Source: Marinicella litoralis (GTDB lineage Bacteria; Pseudomonadota; Gammaproteobacteria; Xanthomonadales; Marinicellaceae). Taken from it: DNA of 64,000 nucleotides. This document shows, piece after piece, positions 42,229 through 52,429 of the stretch. The stretch's first letter is position 1, and the number at the start of each line of letters is the position of its first letter. Made by a program: the position numbers and the translations under genes. The stretch is from assembly GCF_002591915.1 (NCBI RefSeq), contig NZ_NIHB01000001.1:1044337-1108336 (forward strand), written 5' to 3'. The notes under the pieces are model-generated. The model was not told where the DNA came from. It ran no database searches and saw nothing but the letters and a program-made list of their open reading frames with translations.

Positions 42229-44625
42229 TCAGTTGTCAAAACCATGAACAAAAATGGTGTCAACAAGCAGTGCAGTACAGAGGCTGCCAGACGCTTTGAC
42301 CTTGATGTCATCGATGTGCCAGCCATCGCGGGTGACTGAGCTGTCGGTAGTCAGTCGAAACCGAAGTTTTAATTCGTTAGAGCCATTGGGTGGGTTCAAG
42401 GGTTCAATTTCTTGTTGCCATTGGTCTTGATTGTTACAGGTTGAGATTTCTTGCCAGCTGCCACCATCAAACTGTACTTCGAAATGACCATAATCATAAC
42501 CGGCTTCGGTGTCACAATGACTCATGTAGCTGACTTCAAGTGACTGGGCATCAGTGATTGAAATGGCAGGTGTGGTTAAGGACAGGTTGAGGTTGTCGCT
42601 GTAGTTACCACCAGGGCTGTCACTCCAGGCATTGTTGGGGCTGACACTCAATTCATTGCTGATGGCCCAAGGGTTTTGGTTGTTCCAATTGGGTGAGCCA
42701 CTTTCCATGTCATCGCTGAAAATATCACAAAAAGGATGCAATTGGATGTCTTGTACCAACTGTGTGCCTGCAACCAGGTTGAGGTTGCTGAGGGTCTGAC
42801 TGGAGTAATTGGCTGCTGATACCACCAGGTCGGCTTGGCCCGGTTGTACCCACTGTGAGTAGGAACCATCGCTGACAGTGAGGGCATTGGATTGGTTGAT
42901 TTGTAACAAACCGCCAGGGATGGCATTGCCGGTCAAAGCATCAGTCACTGTGCCGGTTAAATGAGCCACTTCATTTTCAAGCACCACATCGACAAATTTG
43001 GCAAAGGTAGCACCGGCTCGCAGGCCATCGGAAGCATGAACATAGACCAAGTTCTTGCCAGTTGTTAAGCCAGTTGTACTGATCGTGCTGTTAAAGTCTT
43101 CTTGGACTTCATCGTAGTTACCGTCAGTGGCAGCCAAAGCGGTGCCGGAGGTGGCTTGGGTGGGTAATTGATTGATGTACGCGGTCACTGATTGGATCGA
43201 TTCGGTGCTCTGTGGACCATTGGCCTGGCTGTAACGATCATCATTGGCGGTGCCTGAAACCTGGATGTTGCTGTCTGCAAGAACCACATTTGGTATCAAT
43301 AATAAGTTTTCAATGTCAGGCCCCAAGGGTTGTTTATAAGGTGCTTGCGCCACCCTGGCCAAATACATCAAGGCATCCAGGTTGTCAGGTAAAACCGTGC
43401 TTTCAAAGGAATTACAGTCTTGAAAAAACGAAGTGCCTAACTCAAACACCAATGACGCAATACCCAATTCGCCATAGGTGGTGTCTATGGAGGCGCCGTT
43501 GACTGGATACAAATCGCTGGCCGACTCCGGTAAATAGTCATTGAACCAAGCGGTTCTTTTACTTAAGGCTTGGAATTGATTGTCATTGGGTGAAAGACTG
43601 CCGGTAAAACCCCATGGATAAAGTACCAATTGACTGTAGCTGTGTATGTCAACAAAAACACCACTGGTGTCATCAGCCACTGGGTCATTGATGCCAGGGC
43701 CTCGGTGGTCATCGAAAATCTCACGGATATAGGCCATTTGTGCCATCAGCTCAGGTTCTGATTCAGCTGAACTGCCGCCATAGGTGGGCCCGCATTGATC
43801 ATTTCCGGTAGCCCATTCGAATTGATAATTTCGATTCAAGTCAGCGCCGCGATCATTGCTGCTTGGTGAGCAATAATCCTGATTGGTGTTCTTGCGCCAC
43901 AACAAGCCGGTTTCAGCTTGTTTTCTGCCATCGGGGTTGGTTTGTAATGAGAAGTGGATTTCATGGTGATCTAATATCCAGGTGACATCGGCATTGAGGC
44001 CGTATTGAGACAACAAATATTCGGCAAATCGGGTGTTCAATTCAGCCGTTGCGTACTCTCTGGCATGGATGGCAGAGGCCAAAAATAAAATGGGCTTGTC
44101 GCCTATGGTGCTTTGATTGGTGAGTTTGAGTATTCGAATGTCATGGCCAGCCAGGCCGTTAACGGTTTTTTCCCAACTGTCTCCAATGTCCAATACTTCG
44201 GCCAAATTGGGGTGATTCAACTCCATTTGATCCATTCTTTGGAAGGTTTCTTCCACCGTTGAATAACAAGCAAAACCAGGAATACCTGTACCCATTTTAT
44301 TGCTAAGGTGGCTGTTTGCTTTGATGTTCTGTTGGTCCAAGGCGTGCTGCGCCATCAACTTGTGGTCCAGGTACATCGGCAAGTCTAAGTCATGAAGTTT
44401 TTGCAAGGTGCTGGGGTCTTGGATGTATACAATGGCAAATTGTTGTTGTTGATTAACTGCCCAAACATCACTCAATGCGTCTAATGATTGTAATTGTTTT
44501 TGGTGTTGAAAATGAATCCTGGCGATTGAAGGGTAATCAATGCTTTGGTTTTTATTTAATGGTTGTGTGTCTATGGCCCATGAAAATTGGCACCAAAGCA
44601 GGGATAAAAGAAAAAAAGGTTTCAT
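42229..44625 (-). CDS. Exported M14 zinc carboxypeptidase ending in IFVHGFDN
   Basis: The 798-residue product has a signal peptide (MKPFFLLSLLWCQFSWA). An M14 peptidase domain covers about 120-440. Zinc ligands are in ASAIHAREYATAEL (H and E near 187-190) and in FVDIHSYSQLVLYPWG; SLQTNPDGRKQAETG and GADLNRNYQFEW bind substrate, and VFELGTSF holds the catalytic Glu. A carboxypeptidase-regulatory repeat (GTVTDALTGNAIPGG) and a C-terminal adhesion-like domain (DDMESGSPNWNNQNPW) follow. It ends in VDTIFVHGFDN, the tag. Extracellular peptide trimming is likely. Confidence 0.9.
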   Translation of the reverse strand: MKPFFLLSLLWCQFSWAIDTQPLNKNQSIDYPSIARIHFQHQKQLQSLDALSDVWAVNQQQQFAIVYIQDPSTLQKLHDLDLPMYLDHKLMAQHALDQQNIKANSHLSNKMGTGIPGFACYSTVEETFQRMDQMELNHPNLAEVLDIGDSWEKTVNGLAGHDIRILKLTNQSTIGDKPILFLASAIHAREYATAELNTRFAEYLLSQYGLNADVTWILDHHEIHFSLQTNPDGRKQAETGLLWRKNTNQDYCSPSSNDRGADLNRNYQFEWATGNDQCGPTYGGSSAESEPELMAQMAYIREIFDDHRGPGINDPVADDTSGVFVDIHSYSQLVLYPWGFTGSLSPNDNQFQALSKRTAWFNDYLPESASDLYPVNGASIDTTYGELGIASLVFELGTSFFQDCNSFESTVLPDNLDALMYLARVAQAPYKQPLGPDIENLLLIPNVVLADSNIQVSGTANDDRYSQANGPQSTESIQSVTAYINQLPTQATSGTALAATDGNYDEVQEDFNSTISTTGLTTGKNLVYVHASDGLRAGATFAKFVDVVLENEVAHLTGTVTDALTGNAIPGGLLQINQSNALTVSDGSYSQWVQPGQADLVVSAANYSSQTLSNLNLVAGTQLVQDIQLHPFCDIFSDDMESGSPNWNNQNPWAISNELSVSPNNAWSDSPGGNYSDNLNLSLTTPAISITDAQSLEVSYMSHCDTEAGYDYGHFEVQFDGGSWQEISTCNNQDQWQQEIEPLNPPNGSNELKLRFRLTTDSSVTRDGWHIDDIKVKASGSLCTALLVDTIFVHGFDN

Positions 44626-44646
44626 GGGTATACTCAGTTTGTGGGT

Positions 44647-44883
44647 TTATGAATTGATGTCGTTCAGCAGTTTTTCCAGGGCGTCCAGTTTGGCCCGGGT
44701 CTTGGCCAATACCGCTTTTTGTACTTCGAACTCTTCGCGGGTGACCAAATCGGCCTTTTGTAAGGTGGCGGTAAGGATTGATTTCATGTTTTGGCTGAAA
44801 TCTTGGCGCATGGTTTTCAAATCATCAGGAATGAATTTTTCAACTTTGTTAACTATGTCTTCAACTACTTCTGCTTTAATCAT
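44647..44883 (-). CDS. ubiK: Ubiquinone biosynthesis accessory factor UbiK
   Basis: The 78-residue protein has the membrane fusogenic BMFP coiled-coil: a short amphipathic N-terminus (IVNKVEKFIP), then TMRQDFSQNMKSILTATLQK, then a Leu-rich coil (LAKTRAKLDALEKLLNDI). UbiK helps UbiJ and the Ubi complex in ubiquinone synthesis under aerobic conditions. Divergent from rnr across about 100 bases and 21 bases upstream of the carboxypeptidase start on the same strand. Confidence 0.88.
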   Translation of the reverse strand: MIKAEVVEDIVNKVEKFIPDDLKTMRQDFSQNMKSILTATLQKADLVTREEFEVQKAVLAKTRAKLDALEKLLNDINS

Positions 44884-44948
44884 GTGGGTTCATAGGGTCA
44901 ATGGCATTCAATTTTAACATAAACGCTGCTTAAGTTTAAAAGTAGAAT

Positions 44949-44979
44949 TTGCAAGCAAACCAGTTTCTTAATGTATAAT
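44949..44979 (+). promoter_or_regulatory. rnr promoter, possibly giving a leaderless transcript
   Basis: TATAAT at 44974-44979 lies seven bases before the ATG at 44986, with TTGCAA at 44949-44954 as a -35 at a long 19-base spacing. No ribosome site precedes the ATG. If this -10 is used, transcription would begin at or very near the A of the start codon. Confidence 0.45.
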
Positions 44980-44985
44980 GGCGCC

Positions 44986-47310
44986 ATGAAAAATCCATTT
45001 AATATCCCTGATCCGGAATTTGCAGATCAAGTCAAAAAATATAAAAACCCCATCCCCAGCAGAAACGCCCTGATTCAATTTCTTGAAACAGAAAAAAAAC
45101 TACTCAAACTCGAAACCATCGCAGTCAAAATTGGCGTACAGAATGATGAACAGTTTGAAGGTTTAAGAATTCGTTTAAGAACCATGGTCCGTGATGGCCA
45201 ATTATTGGTCAATCGTCGAGGCGGTTATGGGGTCAGAAAAAAACTAGAACTAACCCAAGGTCGCGTCAGCGCACACAGTGACGGCTTTGGCTTCCTGATT
45301 TCAGATGAACTGGAAGAAGATGCTTTCATCACCCCCAAACAAATGCGTATGGTGATGGATGGCGACATGGTATTGGCCGATGTCCAACCTGCCTACAAAG
45401 GCAATGGCAAGCACGATGCCTTTATCGTTGAAGTGTTACAACGGGCTCATGCCACTGTGGCAGGACGTTTGATTGATGAAGAAGGATTGGCCTATGTCAA
45501 AGCCGACAATTCTCGCATCAGTGACATCATGATTCCACAAGAAGGCAAAGGCTCGGCCAAACACAATGACTATGTCACTGTCAGCATCAAAAAATACCCC
45601 GATAAAAATCGCCCCGCTTTTGGTGAGGTGATTGCCATTCTGGGACAACAGCTGAATCATGAACTTTCCATGCAGTTAACCATTGTCAGTGAAGGTTTGC
45701 CACATGAGTGGCCTGCTGGTGTTGAAAACTTCAGGGCACAGATTCCCAAAGAAGTGGTTGAGGCGCATATTGGGCCACACAAAGACATCCGCCACATTCC
45801 ATTGGTTACCATTGATGGCGCCGATGCCAGAGATTTTGATGATGCGGTGTATGTCGAGCCCACAGCCAAAGGTTATAAACTGTTGGTCGCGATTGCCGAT
45901 GTTTCTACTTATGTGCGACCTGATTACCCTTTAGACAAGGAAGCCTATAACCGAGGCACTTCGGTTTATTTTCCAGGAAAAGTGATTCCCATGCTGCCCT
46001 TGGAATTATCCAATGGCATTTGTTCATTGAATCCGAATGTCGATCGCTTGAGCATGGTCTGTGAAATGCACATCAATGAGGTAGGAGAAATTCAGTCTTA
46101 TGAATTCTACCGTGGTTTGATGCATTCTCATGCACGCATTACTTATGATGAAGCCTGGGCGTATCTTGAATCGGGTGAAAACAGCAAAGGCTGGTCACGC
46201 AAGGTGACTGAGTCCTTGGACCATCAATACCAGTTGTTCAAAGCCTTGCAAGTTGAAAAACAAGCACGCGGCGGCATTGAATTCAATTCATCCGATGTGT
46301 TCATTTCCATCGGTGAAGATGGCATGGTTTCTGACATCCAGCAATACACCCGCAATGATGCCCATAAATTGATTGAAAATTTCATGATATCAGCCAATGT
46401 TTGTGCCGCAAAATTCATTGAGAAGCATGAAGTCCCGGCTTCGTTCCGTTGTCACAACCCGCCGCCGGAAAGCAAAGTCAAAGACTTGGTCACATTTTTG
46501 AAAGGTTTGGGTGTAACGCCTCATTTTCGGGAAGACCCAAGCCCTAAAGATTTGACCCAATTATTGGATCAGATTCAACACAGAGAAGATAAAAATTTGA
46601 TTGAACAAGTGGTTTTGCGTTCACAATCATTGGCATCTTATGAATCCACCAATGCTGGACATTTCGGCTTGGCCTTAACCCATTATGCTCATTTCACTTC
46701 ACCAATCAGGCGGTACCCTGATTTGATGGTGCATCGAGCGATAGATCACATTGTTTATCACAAAGGTGAGCAATATCATTACAGTGAAGCGCAGGCGGCT
46801 GAAATGAACAAACAATGTTCGATGACTGAACGTCGGGCTGAAACGGCTTCACGAGAAGTGGATGCACGTTTGAAATGTTTGTTTATGCAACAGTTCATTG
46901 GCGATGAAATGATCGGCACTGTATCTGGTGTGACTCGATTTGGTTTGTTCGTGCAGTTGGTTCAATACCAAGTAGACGGTTTGATTCATGTCACCTCATT
47001 GCCCAATGATTATTACCACCATGACCCCATCAAGCATCAATTGACCGGTGAACGTGGTGGCAATCAATTCATGTTAACTGACCAAGTGGCGATTAAAATT
47101 GCGGCAGTTGATTTGGATGACCGTAAAATAGATTTCGAATTTGTTGGTAAAATCAATGCCAAAGGTGAGATTCAAAAATCTAAAAAGAGTGACGTAAAAA
47201 GCAATAAAAAATCCAATAAAAAACCCCAAAAAGGCAAAAACAAACAAGATGAACCTGCCGGTAAAAAAGGCAAAAGTAAGCGTCGCAGGAGTCGCAAAAA
47301 ACCATCATGA
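44986..47310 (+). CDS. rnr: Ribonuclease R
   Basis: The 774-residue 3'-5' exoribonuclease has N-terminal helix-turn-helix and cold-shock domains (GGYGVRKKLELTQGRVSAH, FGFLI), then the RNB core (GADARDFDDAVYVE with the catalytic aspartates). The S1 domain follows (GTVSGVTRFGLFVQLV, DGLIHVTSLPND), and then a long Lys-rich tail from about residue 725, as in E. coli. It degrades structured RNA and defective tmRNA-tagged messages. The ATG at 44986 was chosen because an upstream ATG (44971) overlaps the -10. It is usually followed by rlmB, which here lies 9.7 kb away. Confidence 0.95.
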   Translation: MKNPFNIPDPEFADQVKKYKNPIPSRNALIQFLETEKKLLKLETIAVKIGVQNDEQFEGLRIRLRTMVRDGQLLVNRRGGYGVRKKLELTQGRVSAHSDGFGFLISDELEEDAFITPKQMRMVMDGDMVLADVQPAYKGNGKHDAFIVEVLQRAHATVAGRLIDEEGLAYVKADNSRISDIMIPQEGKGSAKHNDYVTVSIKKYPDKNRPAFGEVIAILGQQLNHELSMQLTIVSEGLPHEWPAGVENFRAQIPKEVVEAHIGPHKDIRHIPLVTIDGADARDFDDAVYVEPTAKGYKLLVAIADVSTYVRPDYPLDKEAYNRGTSVYFPGKVIPMLPLELSNGICSLNPNVDRLSMVCEMHINEVGEIQSYEFYRGLMHSHARITYDEAWAYLESGENSKGWSRKVTESLDHQYQLFKALQVEKQARGGIEFNSSDVFISIGEDGMVSDIQQYTRNDAHKLIENFMISANVCAAKFIEKHEVPASFRCHNPPPESKVKDLVTFLKGLGVTPHFREDPSPKDLTQLLDQIQHREDKNLIEQVVLRSQSLASYESTNAGHFGLALTHYAHFTSPIRRYPDLMVHRAIDHIVYHKGEQYHYSEAQAAEMNKQCSMTERRAETASREVDARLKCLFMQQFIGDEMIGTVSGVTRFGLFVQLVQYQVDGLIHVTSLPNDYYHHDPIKHQLTGERGGNQFMLTDQVAIKIAAVDLDDRKIDFEFVGKINAKGEIQKSKKSDVKSNKKSNKKPQKGKNKQDEPAGKKGKSKRRRSRKKPS

Positions 47311-47421
47311 GTTGAAGAAGCCAAGCCCAATGGCTTACTGCATGCGATTGTGCTTTGTTATCAATGGTTTTAAGTGACGGTAAGGAGTCTGCATTGCTGC
47401 GGAATGAAAAAATTTGCCCTA

Positions 47422-47430
47422 TGGTATAAT
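47422..47430 (+). promoter_or_regulatory. Extended -10 promoter of the acyltransferase-like gene
   Basis: TGGTATAAT is a full extended -10 (TGnTATAAT). It needs no strong -35. Distance to the ATG at 47466 is 35 bases, and GGA lies 6 bases before the ATG. Confidence 0.5.
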
Positions 47431-47465
47431 CTTTTATTCAATTTGCAACACATCAAAGGACGGCC

Positions 47466-48665
47466 ATGAACATCATTGATCAAGTTAAGGACAAACTTCA
47501 TAGGCACCAAGAAAGGCACAGTGAATCAGGATATCGATTTGTCTTTGCAGACAGCATTGCGTTTATCAATGCCAATGATTGGGATTGGGTGGCCAAACAC
47601 CATTCTGTGTTTTTGAGTCGTCGGTATTTAGCAGCGATTGAAGGGTGTTCACCTGAGAACACCGAACAAAGGTATGCCATGGCCTATAATCAGCAAAATC
47701 AACCAGTGGTCATTGTGGCCTGCCAAGTGGCCCAAATTGGTGGTGAGCAGCTGACTCAAGAATCAGGCAAGTTGACAGAAAAAATCAGAAAAAGTTATCA
47801 AGAACGGGTGTTGGTTTGTGGTAATTTGGTCTCCAGTGGATTACATGGCGTGGGCTTCGCCTTGAACTTTGATCCTGAAAAGGCTTGGCGCATTGCCGCT
47901 GAAATATTATACAAAATCAGACGTGCCGAAAAACTTTCTGGGAAAATTGATTTTGTCATGATCAAGGACATCAAAAAGCCCCTGTTAAAACCGTCGGAAG
48001 TGTTGGAACGTTATTCATACAGGCGCATCCAAACTGACCCAGATATGGTGCTGGAATTGGGTGACGCCGTGTCAACATTTGATGATTATTTGGCCTTGTT
48101 GACCACCAAATACCGGGGGCGCATCAAAAAAATCATCAAAACTTTGGAGCAAGCTGAACTGCGTTGTGAAAAGTTAATGCTTGATGAAAGCAGTGACGAC
48201 AAAGTACATGGCTTGTATTTACAGGTTGAAGCCAAGTCTGCCACCCGTATGGCCACCTTACCCAAAGGTTATTTCTTGGCTTTACAACAAGCCTTGGGCG
48301 AAGATTTTTGTTGTTATGGCATCACCTCATCGGAGGGCTTGGTTGGTTTTGTCTCGGTGGTTAAGGACGGCAAAGAGGCCGTTGCCTATTATGTTGGCCT
48401 GGATTACCAGGTCAATCAAAAGTTGCCGATATATTTTAGGTTATTACAGTTGGTGGTTGAGACCGCCATAGACTGGGGTTGTGAAAAAGTACTGTTCGGG
48501 CGCACGGCCTTAGAGCCAAAGGCCAGTTTGGGCGCCGAGCCGGTGGAAGAGTTTGTCTGGGCCAGACACCGGGTACCAGTGGTGAATTTCATGATTCGTA
48601 AATTATTTCGCAATGTACCCTTTGACATCGCCCCAGAACGATCTGTCAAAAAGAAACAATCATGA
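47466..48665 (+). CDS. GNAT/FemAB-like acyltransferase family protein
   Basis: The 399-residue protein has two similar halves. The second half carries GNAT-like strands and helices: EGLVGFVSVVKDGKEAVAYY followed by VGLDYQ and PIYFRLLQLVVETAIDWG, then KVLFGRTALEPKASLG. It resembles proteins annotated as peptidoglycan or N-acyltransferase (COG3146/FemAB-like). The N-terminal half has no motif I can name. It ends in a basic tail. The first gene of the block between rnr and rlmB. Acyl donor and acceptor are unknown. Confidence 0.6.
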   Translation: MNIIDQVKDKLHRHQERHSESGYRFVFADSIAFINANDWDWVAKHHSVFLSRRYLAAIEGCSPENTEQRYAMAYNQQNQPVVIVACQVAQIGGEQLTQESGKLTEKIRKSYQERVLVCGNLVSSGLHGVGFALNFDPEKAWRIAAEILYKIRRAEKLSGKIDFVMIKDIKKPLLKPSEVLERYSYRRIQTDPDMVLELGDAVSTFDDYLALLTTKYRGRIKKIIKTLEQAELRCEKLMLDESSDDKVHGLYLQVEAKSATRMATLPKGYFLALQQALGEDFCCYGITSSEGLVGFVSVVKDGKEAVAYYVGLDYQVNQKLPIYFRLLQLVVETAIDWGCEKVLFGRTALEPKASLGAEPVEEFVWARHRVPVVNFMIRKLFRNVPFDIAPERSVKKKQS

Positions 48666-48741
48666 AGGCATTGATGGCTTTTTGAAGTCCAATGGATTAT
48701 GCTTTTTATGCAATGATACGTTACCTACTACGAATACAGTA

Positions 48742-49302
48742 ATGACATTAGATACCAATTTAACTGAATACATCCTGGCATACTCTGACGGAGATTCTGT
48801 TGCTTTGGATGTGATCATTGAAGCTTTGTATGATCAACTTAAACTGGCCGCAGCCAAGCAACTGAACAAACTCAATCCAGAATCTATTTCAGCCAACGAC
48901 TTGGTTCATGAAGTGTATTTGAAATTTTCCGCCAACCAATCTTTCAATGCCAACAGTCGAATGCATTTTATGGCCATTGCAGCCACTGCCATGCGGCAAT
49001 TAATCATTGATCAACTCAAAGCCAAAAAAAGACAAAAAAGAGGCGGCGATTTATATGCCACCACATTGTCTGATAAAAAAATGCCATTGAATGACAATGC
49101 ACTGGAAATTATATCTGTCAATGAGGCCCTCAGTAAATTAAGAGCAATTGACCCCAAATTAGCGCAAACCGTGGAATGTCGTTATTTTGCTGGGTATACA
49201 GAACAGGAAACCGCCGAAGCATTGAATGTGAATGTTCGGACAGTCAGGCGGTATTGGTCCAGATCAAAGCGATGGTTGTTGTTGGAGTTGTCGAATGAAT
49301 GA
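48742..49302 (+). CDS. ECF sigma factor of the Ser/Thr-kinase-linked type
   Basis: The 186-residue protein has sigma region 2 (DLVHEVYLKFSANQSF, RMHFMAIAATAMRQLIIDQL) and region 4 (ALSKLRAIDPKLAQTVECRY, TEQETAEALNVNVRTVRRYW). It matches the group often called TIGR02999, whose members lie next to Ser/Thr kinases. The start at 48742 is preferred because the in-frame stretch from 48613 overlaps the previous gene and is not sigma-like. The stop overlaps the kinase start by eight bases. No anti-sigma factor is seen; control by the kinase is the known pattern. Confidence 0.85.
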   Translation: MTLDTNLTEYILAYSDGDSVALDVIIEALYDQLKLAAAKQLNKLNPESISANDLVHEVYLKFSANQSFNANSRMHFMAIAATAMRQLIIDQLKAKKRQKRGGDLYATTLSDKKMPLNDNALEIISVNEALSKLRAIDPKLAQTVECRYFAGYTEQETAEALNVNVRTVRRYWSRSKRWLLLELSNE

Positions 49303-52300
49303 TGCCACAGAACAAGCCTTACTGAAGCAAGCATTGATGTTGGACATCAAAGAAAGGACCTTGTTTCTTGATGCCATCAGTGATCCCAAACTTAAACAAA
49401 AAATAGAATATTTGTTACAAGATGACACCGAGCTCACTGCCTTTATGATTGGCACTGCAGCAGGTTCAAACTCGTTAAAACAACCCAACATACAAGACTT
49501 AAAACCCGGTGATAAAATTCAAAGGATTTTAATCATCAAGTTGATTGCCAAGGGAGGCATGGGATCCGTTTATTTGGCATACGATGAACGATTGAAAAGG
49601 AATGTGGCCGTCAAGACCATCCGCGCTGAATTAACCCAAAATGCTTCTAGCCGGCAAAGGTTTGAACAAGAAGCACAAATTTTATCGCAAATTAACCACC
49701 CTTCAATTTGCCAAATTTATGATTATATTGAAGCCGACCATGGTGATTTGTTGGTGCTTGAATTGGTCCAAGGAAAGACTTTAAAACACCATGATTTACC
49801 CTATGATCAGTTATTGGATGCACTGATTCAGATTGCATCGGCATTGTGTGCTGCACACGAAAAAGGTGTGATTCACCGTGATTTGAAACCAGACAACATC
49901 ATGCTGACCGCTGACGGAAAAATCAAAGTGCTTGATTTTGGAATTGCTAAATCTCAAGGTCACAAAAGGTCTCATGAAGCAGAGAATAACATCGGTTTGA
50001 TTGATGAGCCTATTTCGCAGAACATCACCAAGCTCGGTTCTTTGATGGGGACCTTGGTTTATATGAGTCCTGAACAGGCATCCACACTGCCCATTACTGA
50101 AGCCAGTGACCTGTATTCATTCGGTATCATCATGCAGGAGTTGCTTACCGGGACGGCGGCTTACAGGCTCGAAAATACCGAAGACCTGAGGAATCAAGTA
50201 ATCAATGCCACGCCGATTGCGGCGGAATCATTGAGCAAGGATTTTCAAGAGTTGATTTTGGCATTGACCCAAAAGCTCCCAACAAGTAGGCCAACGGCTC
50301 AACAGGTGTTACATCGACTGCAGCAGATAAAAAACAAACCTGAAGAATTGAAATTGAAAAAACGCAATGCAGCCTTTGTTTCATTGATTGTTTTGTTGCT
50401 GGTTTTTGTTTGGTGGCAGTGGGATCGTTTCAAACAGAAAGAAAGCAAAATCAATTGGATCACCGAAACCAAGGAACAGATAGACATCAACCAAAAGCAA
50501 CTGACTCAAGTGTATAGCCTGCCCAAACATGACATCACAAACAGTAAACTCAAAATAAGCCAACGACAAAAACTGATTTCAGAGCGGATTCATGCCAACC
50601 CAGCACTGGCTGAACATGAAAAAAACAAATTGTTGGGAGAATCTTATTTTGCCATTGCTGAATACGCTGATGCGGTTAAATATTTCCAAGCGGCATGGGA
50701 TTTGGGCGATCAAACCAGCGAAATGGCACTTGATTTAGCCAGGGCACATGATTTGCTGTATTGGCAATATGCCTACCACCTAACCGTCGAAGGATTGTCG
50801 GAATTCGAGCAACAAAGGCTGCTGGATATCAATAAAGCGCATTTGGAAAAAGCGCGGTGGTATTATCAGTTTGATGGAGAAAATAAAGAGCCTCAATCTT
50901 CTTTGATCAAAGCACATTCACTTTTCTTTTCTGGTGAATACCAGCAAGCACTTGATGCTTTGGATAAAGCAACAGCGGCCAAGGAGGGTGATTATTTGGT
51001 GTTTGAATTTGAAGGCAGAATTTACCGAACCTTGTACAACCAACTGATCAGTGATGGTGAAACTGACAAAGCCATGCAACATCTTCGCTTGGCAGAAAAT
51101 GCCTTTAAACAAGCAATCAGCTATGGTCGCAGCTACCCACAACCTTATGCCAGCTTATGCCATGTTCAACAATTGTATATTGAGAATGCCATTTATCGGA
51201 CGGGTGAGGACCCCACTGCGTTTTATCATCAGGCTGCAGCAGATTGTAAACAGTTGATGGATATCAATCCTCGTGACAGTTATGCCTTTAACAGCATGGC
51301 CACCAATGCATATAGGTTGGCCGAATGGATGAATCGCAATGGTATAGATGCAACAGACATGTTGGCTGAAGCCTTGATGTGGAATCAACAATCGATGGAA
51401 CTTAACCCCGATGCCATTGCTTATGAAACCAAAGCCATCATACATGACATCATGGCACTTAAAAAACAGGAGTCAGGACAAAATCCCTTGGCTGATATTG
51501 CGCTGGCATTGAAAGCCTATGACAAGGTGCTGGCGTTAGACCCCAGTAGAATTTCAAAAACCACTGGGAATATTTGCTATGCCATGGTGGTCAAATTTCA
51601 GCATTTGTTGGCACATGGACAGCCCATGTTTGATGACCTTGCTATGATTGATGAATTACTGCAGCGTGAACAAGCATCCCCTTATAAAAAGGACACCCAT
51701 TATTCAAGCCTTTATGGCAACTTGGGATATGTCTATTTGTTGGCTGCTTATTCACATCGACAACACAATCAGCCTGTCGAGCCCTGGGTCAACCAAAGCC
51801 TGAGTGCCTATCAACATTCCATTGATGCGAGTAAGTCCAACCCATTCGCTTTTGCAGGCATGGCAGACAACCAGGTTTTACTGGCAGAAATGGCACTTGC
51901 AAGTGGTCAAGACACGGGTCCAATTATTGAAGAGGCCACCAAACGGGTTAAGCAATCATTGGCGATCAGCCAAGGGTTTTATTGGCCGATATTGACTCAA
52001 GGCAACATCGAAAAACTCAAAGCCCGTGATGCAATCAACAAAGAACTTGACCCCATTCCATACATCAATACAGGTCATGAATACTTTAAACATTCGATTG
52101 GCATCAATCCAAAATATGCGCCCACCCATGTATTTCATGCTGAACTGTATTATCTTGAAATGCAAGCCGTCAACCATAAGCAACAACAATCGGCATTTGA
52201 TCAAGCCGTTGCAGCCATCAACCAAGCGCTGGCGATCGATGAAAACATCGCAGAAGCCTGGCTGTTAAAAGCCAAGCTGCTTGAATTTGCACTTGAGCAT

Positions 52301-52390
52301 CAAATTAAACACACAGCCATCCATCTCAGTCATCAACAATTAATGGATAAAGCCCAGGCCATCAACCCGATGGCGTTGTTGTCTCTATAA
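49295..52390 (+). CDS. Ser/Thr protein kinase with membrane segment and TPR-rich C-terminus
   Basis: The 1031-residue protein begins with a short helical region typical of sigma-linked kinases. The kinase domain runs from about 73 to 340: AKGGMGSVYLAYDERL, VAVKTIR with the Lys, HRDLKPDNIML, VLDFGIAK, and GTLVYMSPEQ. A membrane helix lies near 358-380 (FVSLIVLLLVFVWWQW), followed by TPR-like repeats to the end (AEHEKNKLLGESYFAIAEYA, DALDKATAAKEGDYLVFEFE). GGAG precedes the ATG, which lies inside the sigma stop. It probably senses an extracytoplasmic or protein signal through the TPR part and acts on the sigma factor. Confidence 0.9.
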   Translation: MNDATEQALLKQALMLDIKERTLFLDAISDPKLKQKIEYLLQDDTELTAFMIGTAAGSNSLKQPNIQDLKPGDKIQRILIIKLIAKGGMGSVYLAYDERLKRNVAVKTIRAELTQNASSRQRFEQEAQILSQINHPSICQIYDYIEADHGDLLVLELVQGKTLKHHDLPYDQLLDALIQIASALCAAHEKGVIHRDLKPDNIMLTADGKIKVLDFGIAKSQGHKRSHEAENNIGLIDEPISQNITKLGSLMGTLVYMSPEQASTLPITEASDLYSFGIIMQELLTGTAAYRLENTEDLRNQVINATPIAAESLSKDFQELILALTQKLPTSRPTAQQVLHRLQQIKNKPEELKLKKRNAAFVSLIVLLLVFVWWQWDRFKQKESKINWITETKEQIDINQKQLTQVYSLPKHDITNSKLKISQRQKLISERIHANPALAEHEKNKLLGESYFAIAEYADAVKYFQAAWDLGDQTSEMALDLARAHDLLYWQYAYHLTVEGLSEFEQQRLLDINKAHLEKARWYYQFDGENKEPQSSLIKAHSLFFSGEYQQALDALDKATAAKEGDYLVFEFEGRIYRTLYNQLISDGETDKAMQHLRLAENAFKQAISYGRSYPQPYASLCHVQQLYIENAIYRTGEDPTAFYHQAAADCKQLMDINPRDSYAFNSMATNAYRLAEWMNRNGIDATDMLAEALMWNQQSMELNPDAIAYETKAIIHDIMALKKQESGQNPLADIALALKAYDKVLALDPSRISKTTGNICYAMVVKFQHLLAHGQPMFDDLAMIDELLQREQASPYKKDTHYSSLYGNLGYVYLLAAYSHRQHNQPVEPWVNQSLSAYQHSIDASKSNPFAFAGMADNQVLLAEMALASGQDTGPIIEEATKRVKQSLAISQGFYWPILTQGNIEKLKARDAINKELDPIPYINTGHEYFKHSIGINPKYAPTHVFHAELYYLEMQAVNHKQQQSAFDQAVAAINQALAIDENIAEAWLLKAKLLEFALEHQIKHTAIHLSHQQLMDKAQAINPMALLSL

Positions 52391-52429
52391 GATAAGAAAT
52401 TCATATTAAAATGAATGGTACCCTTTGAT

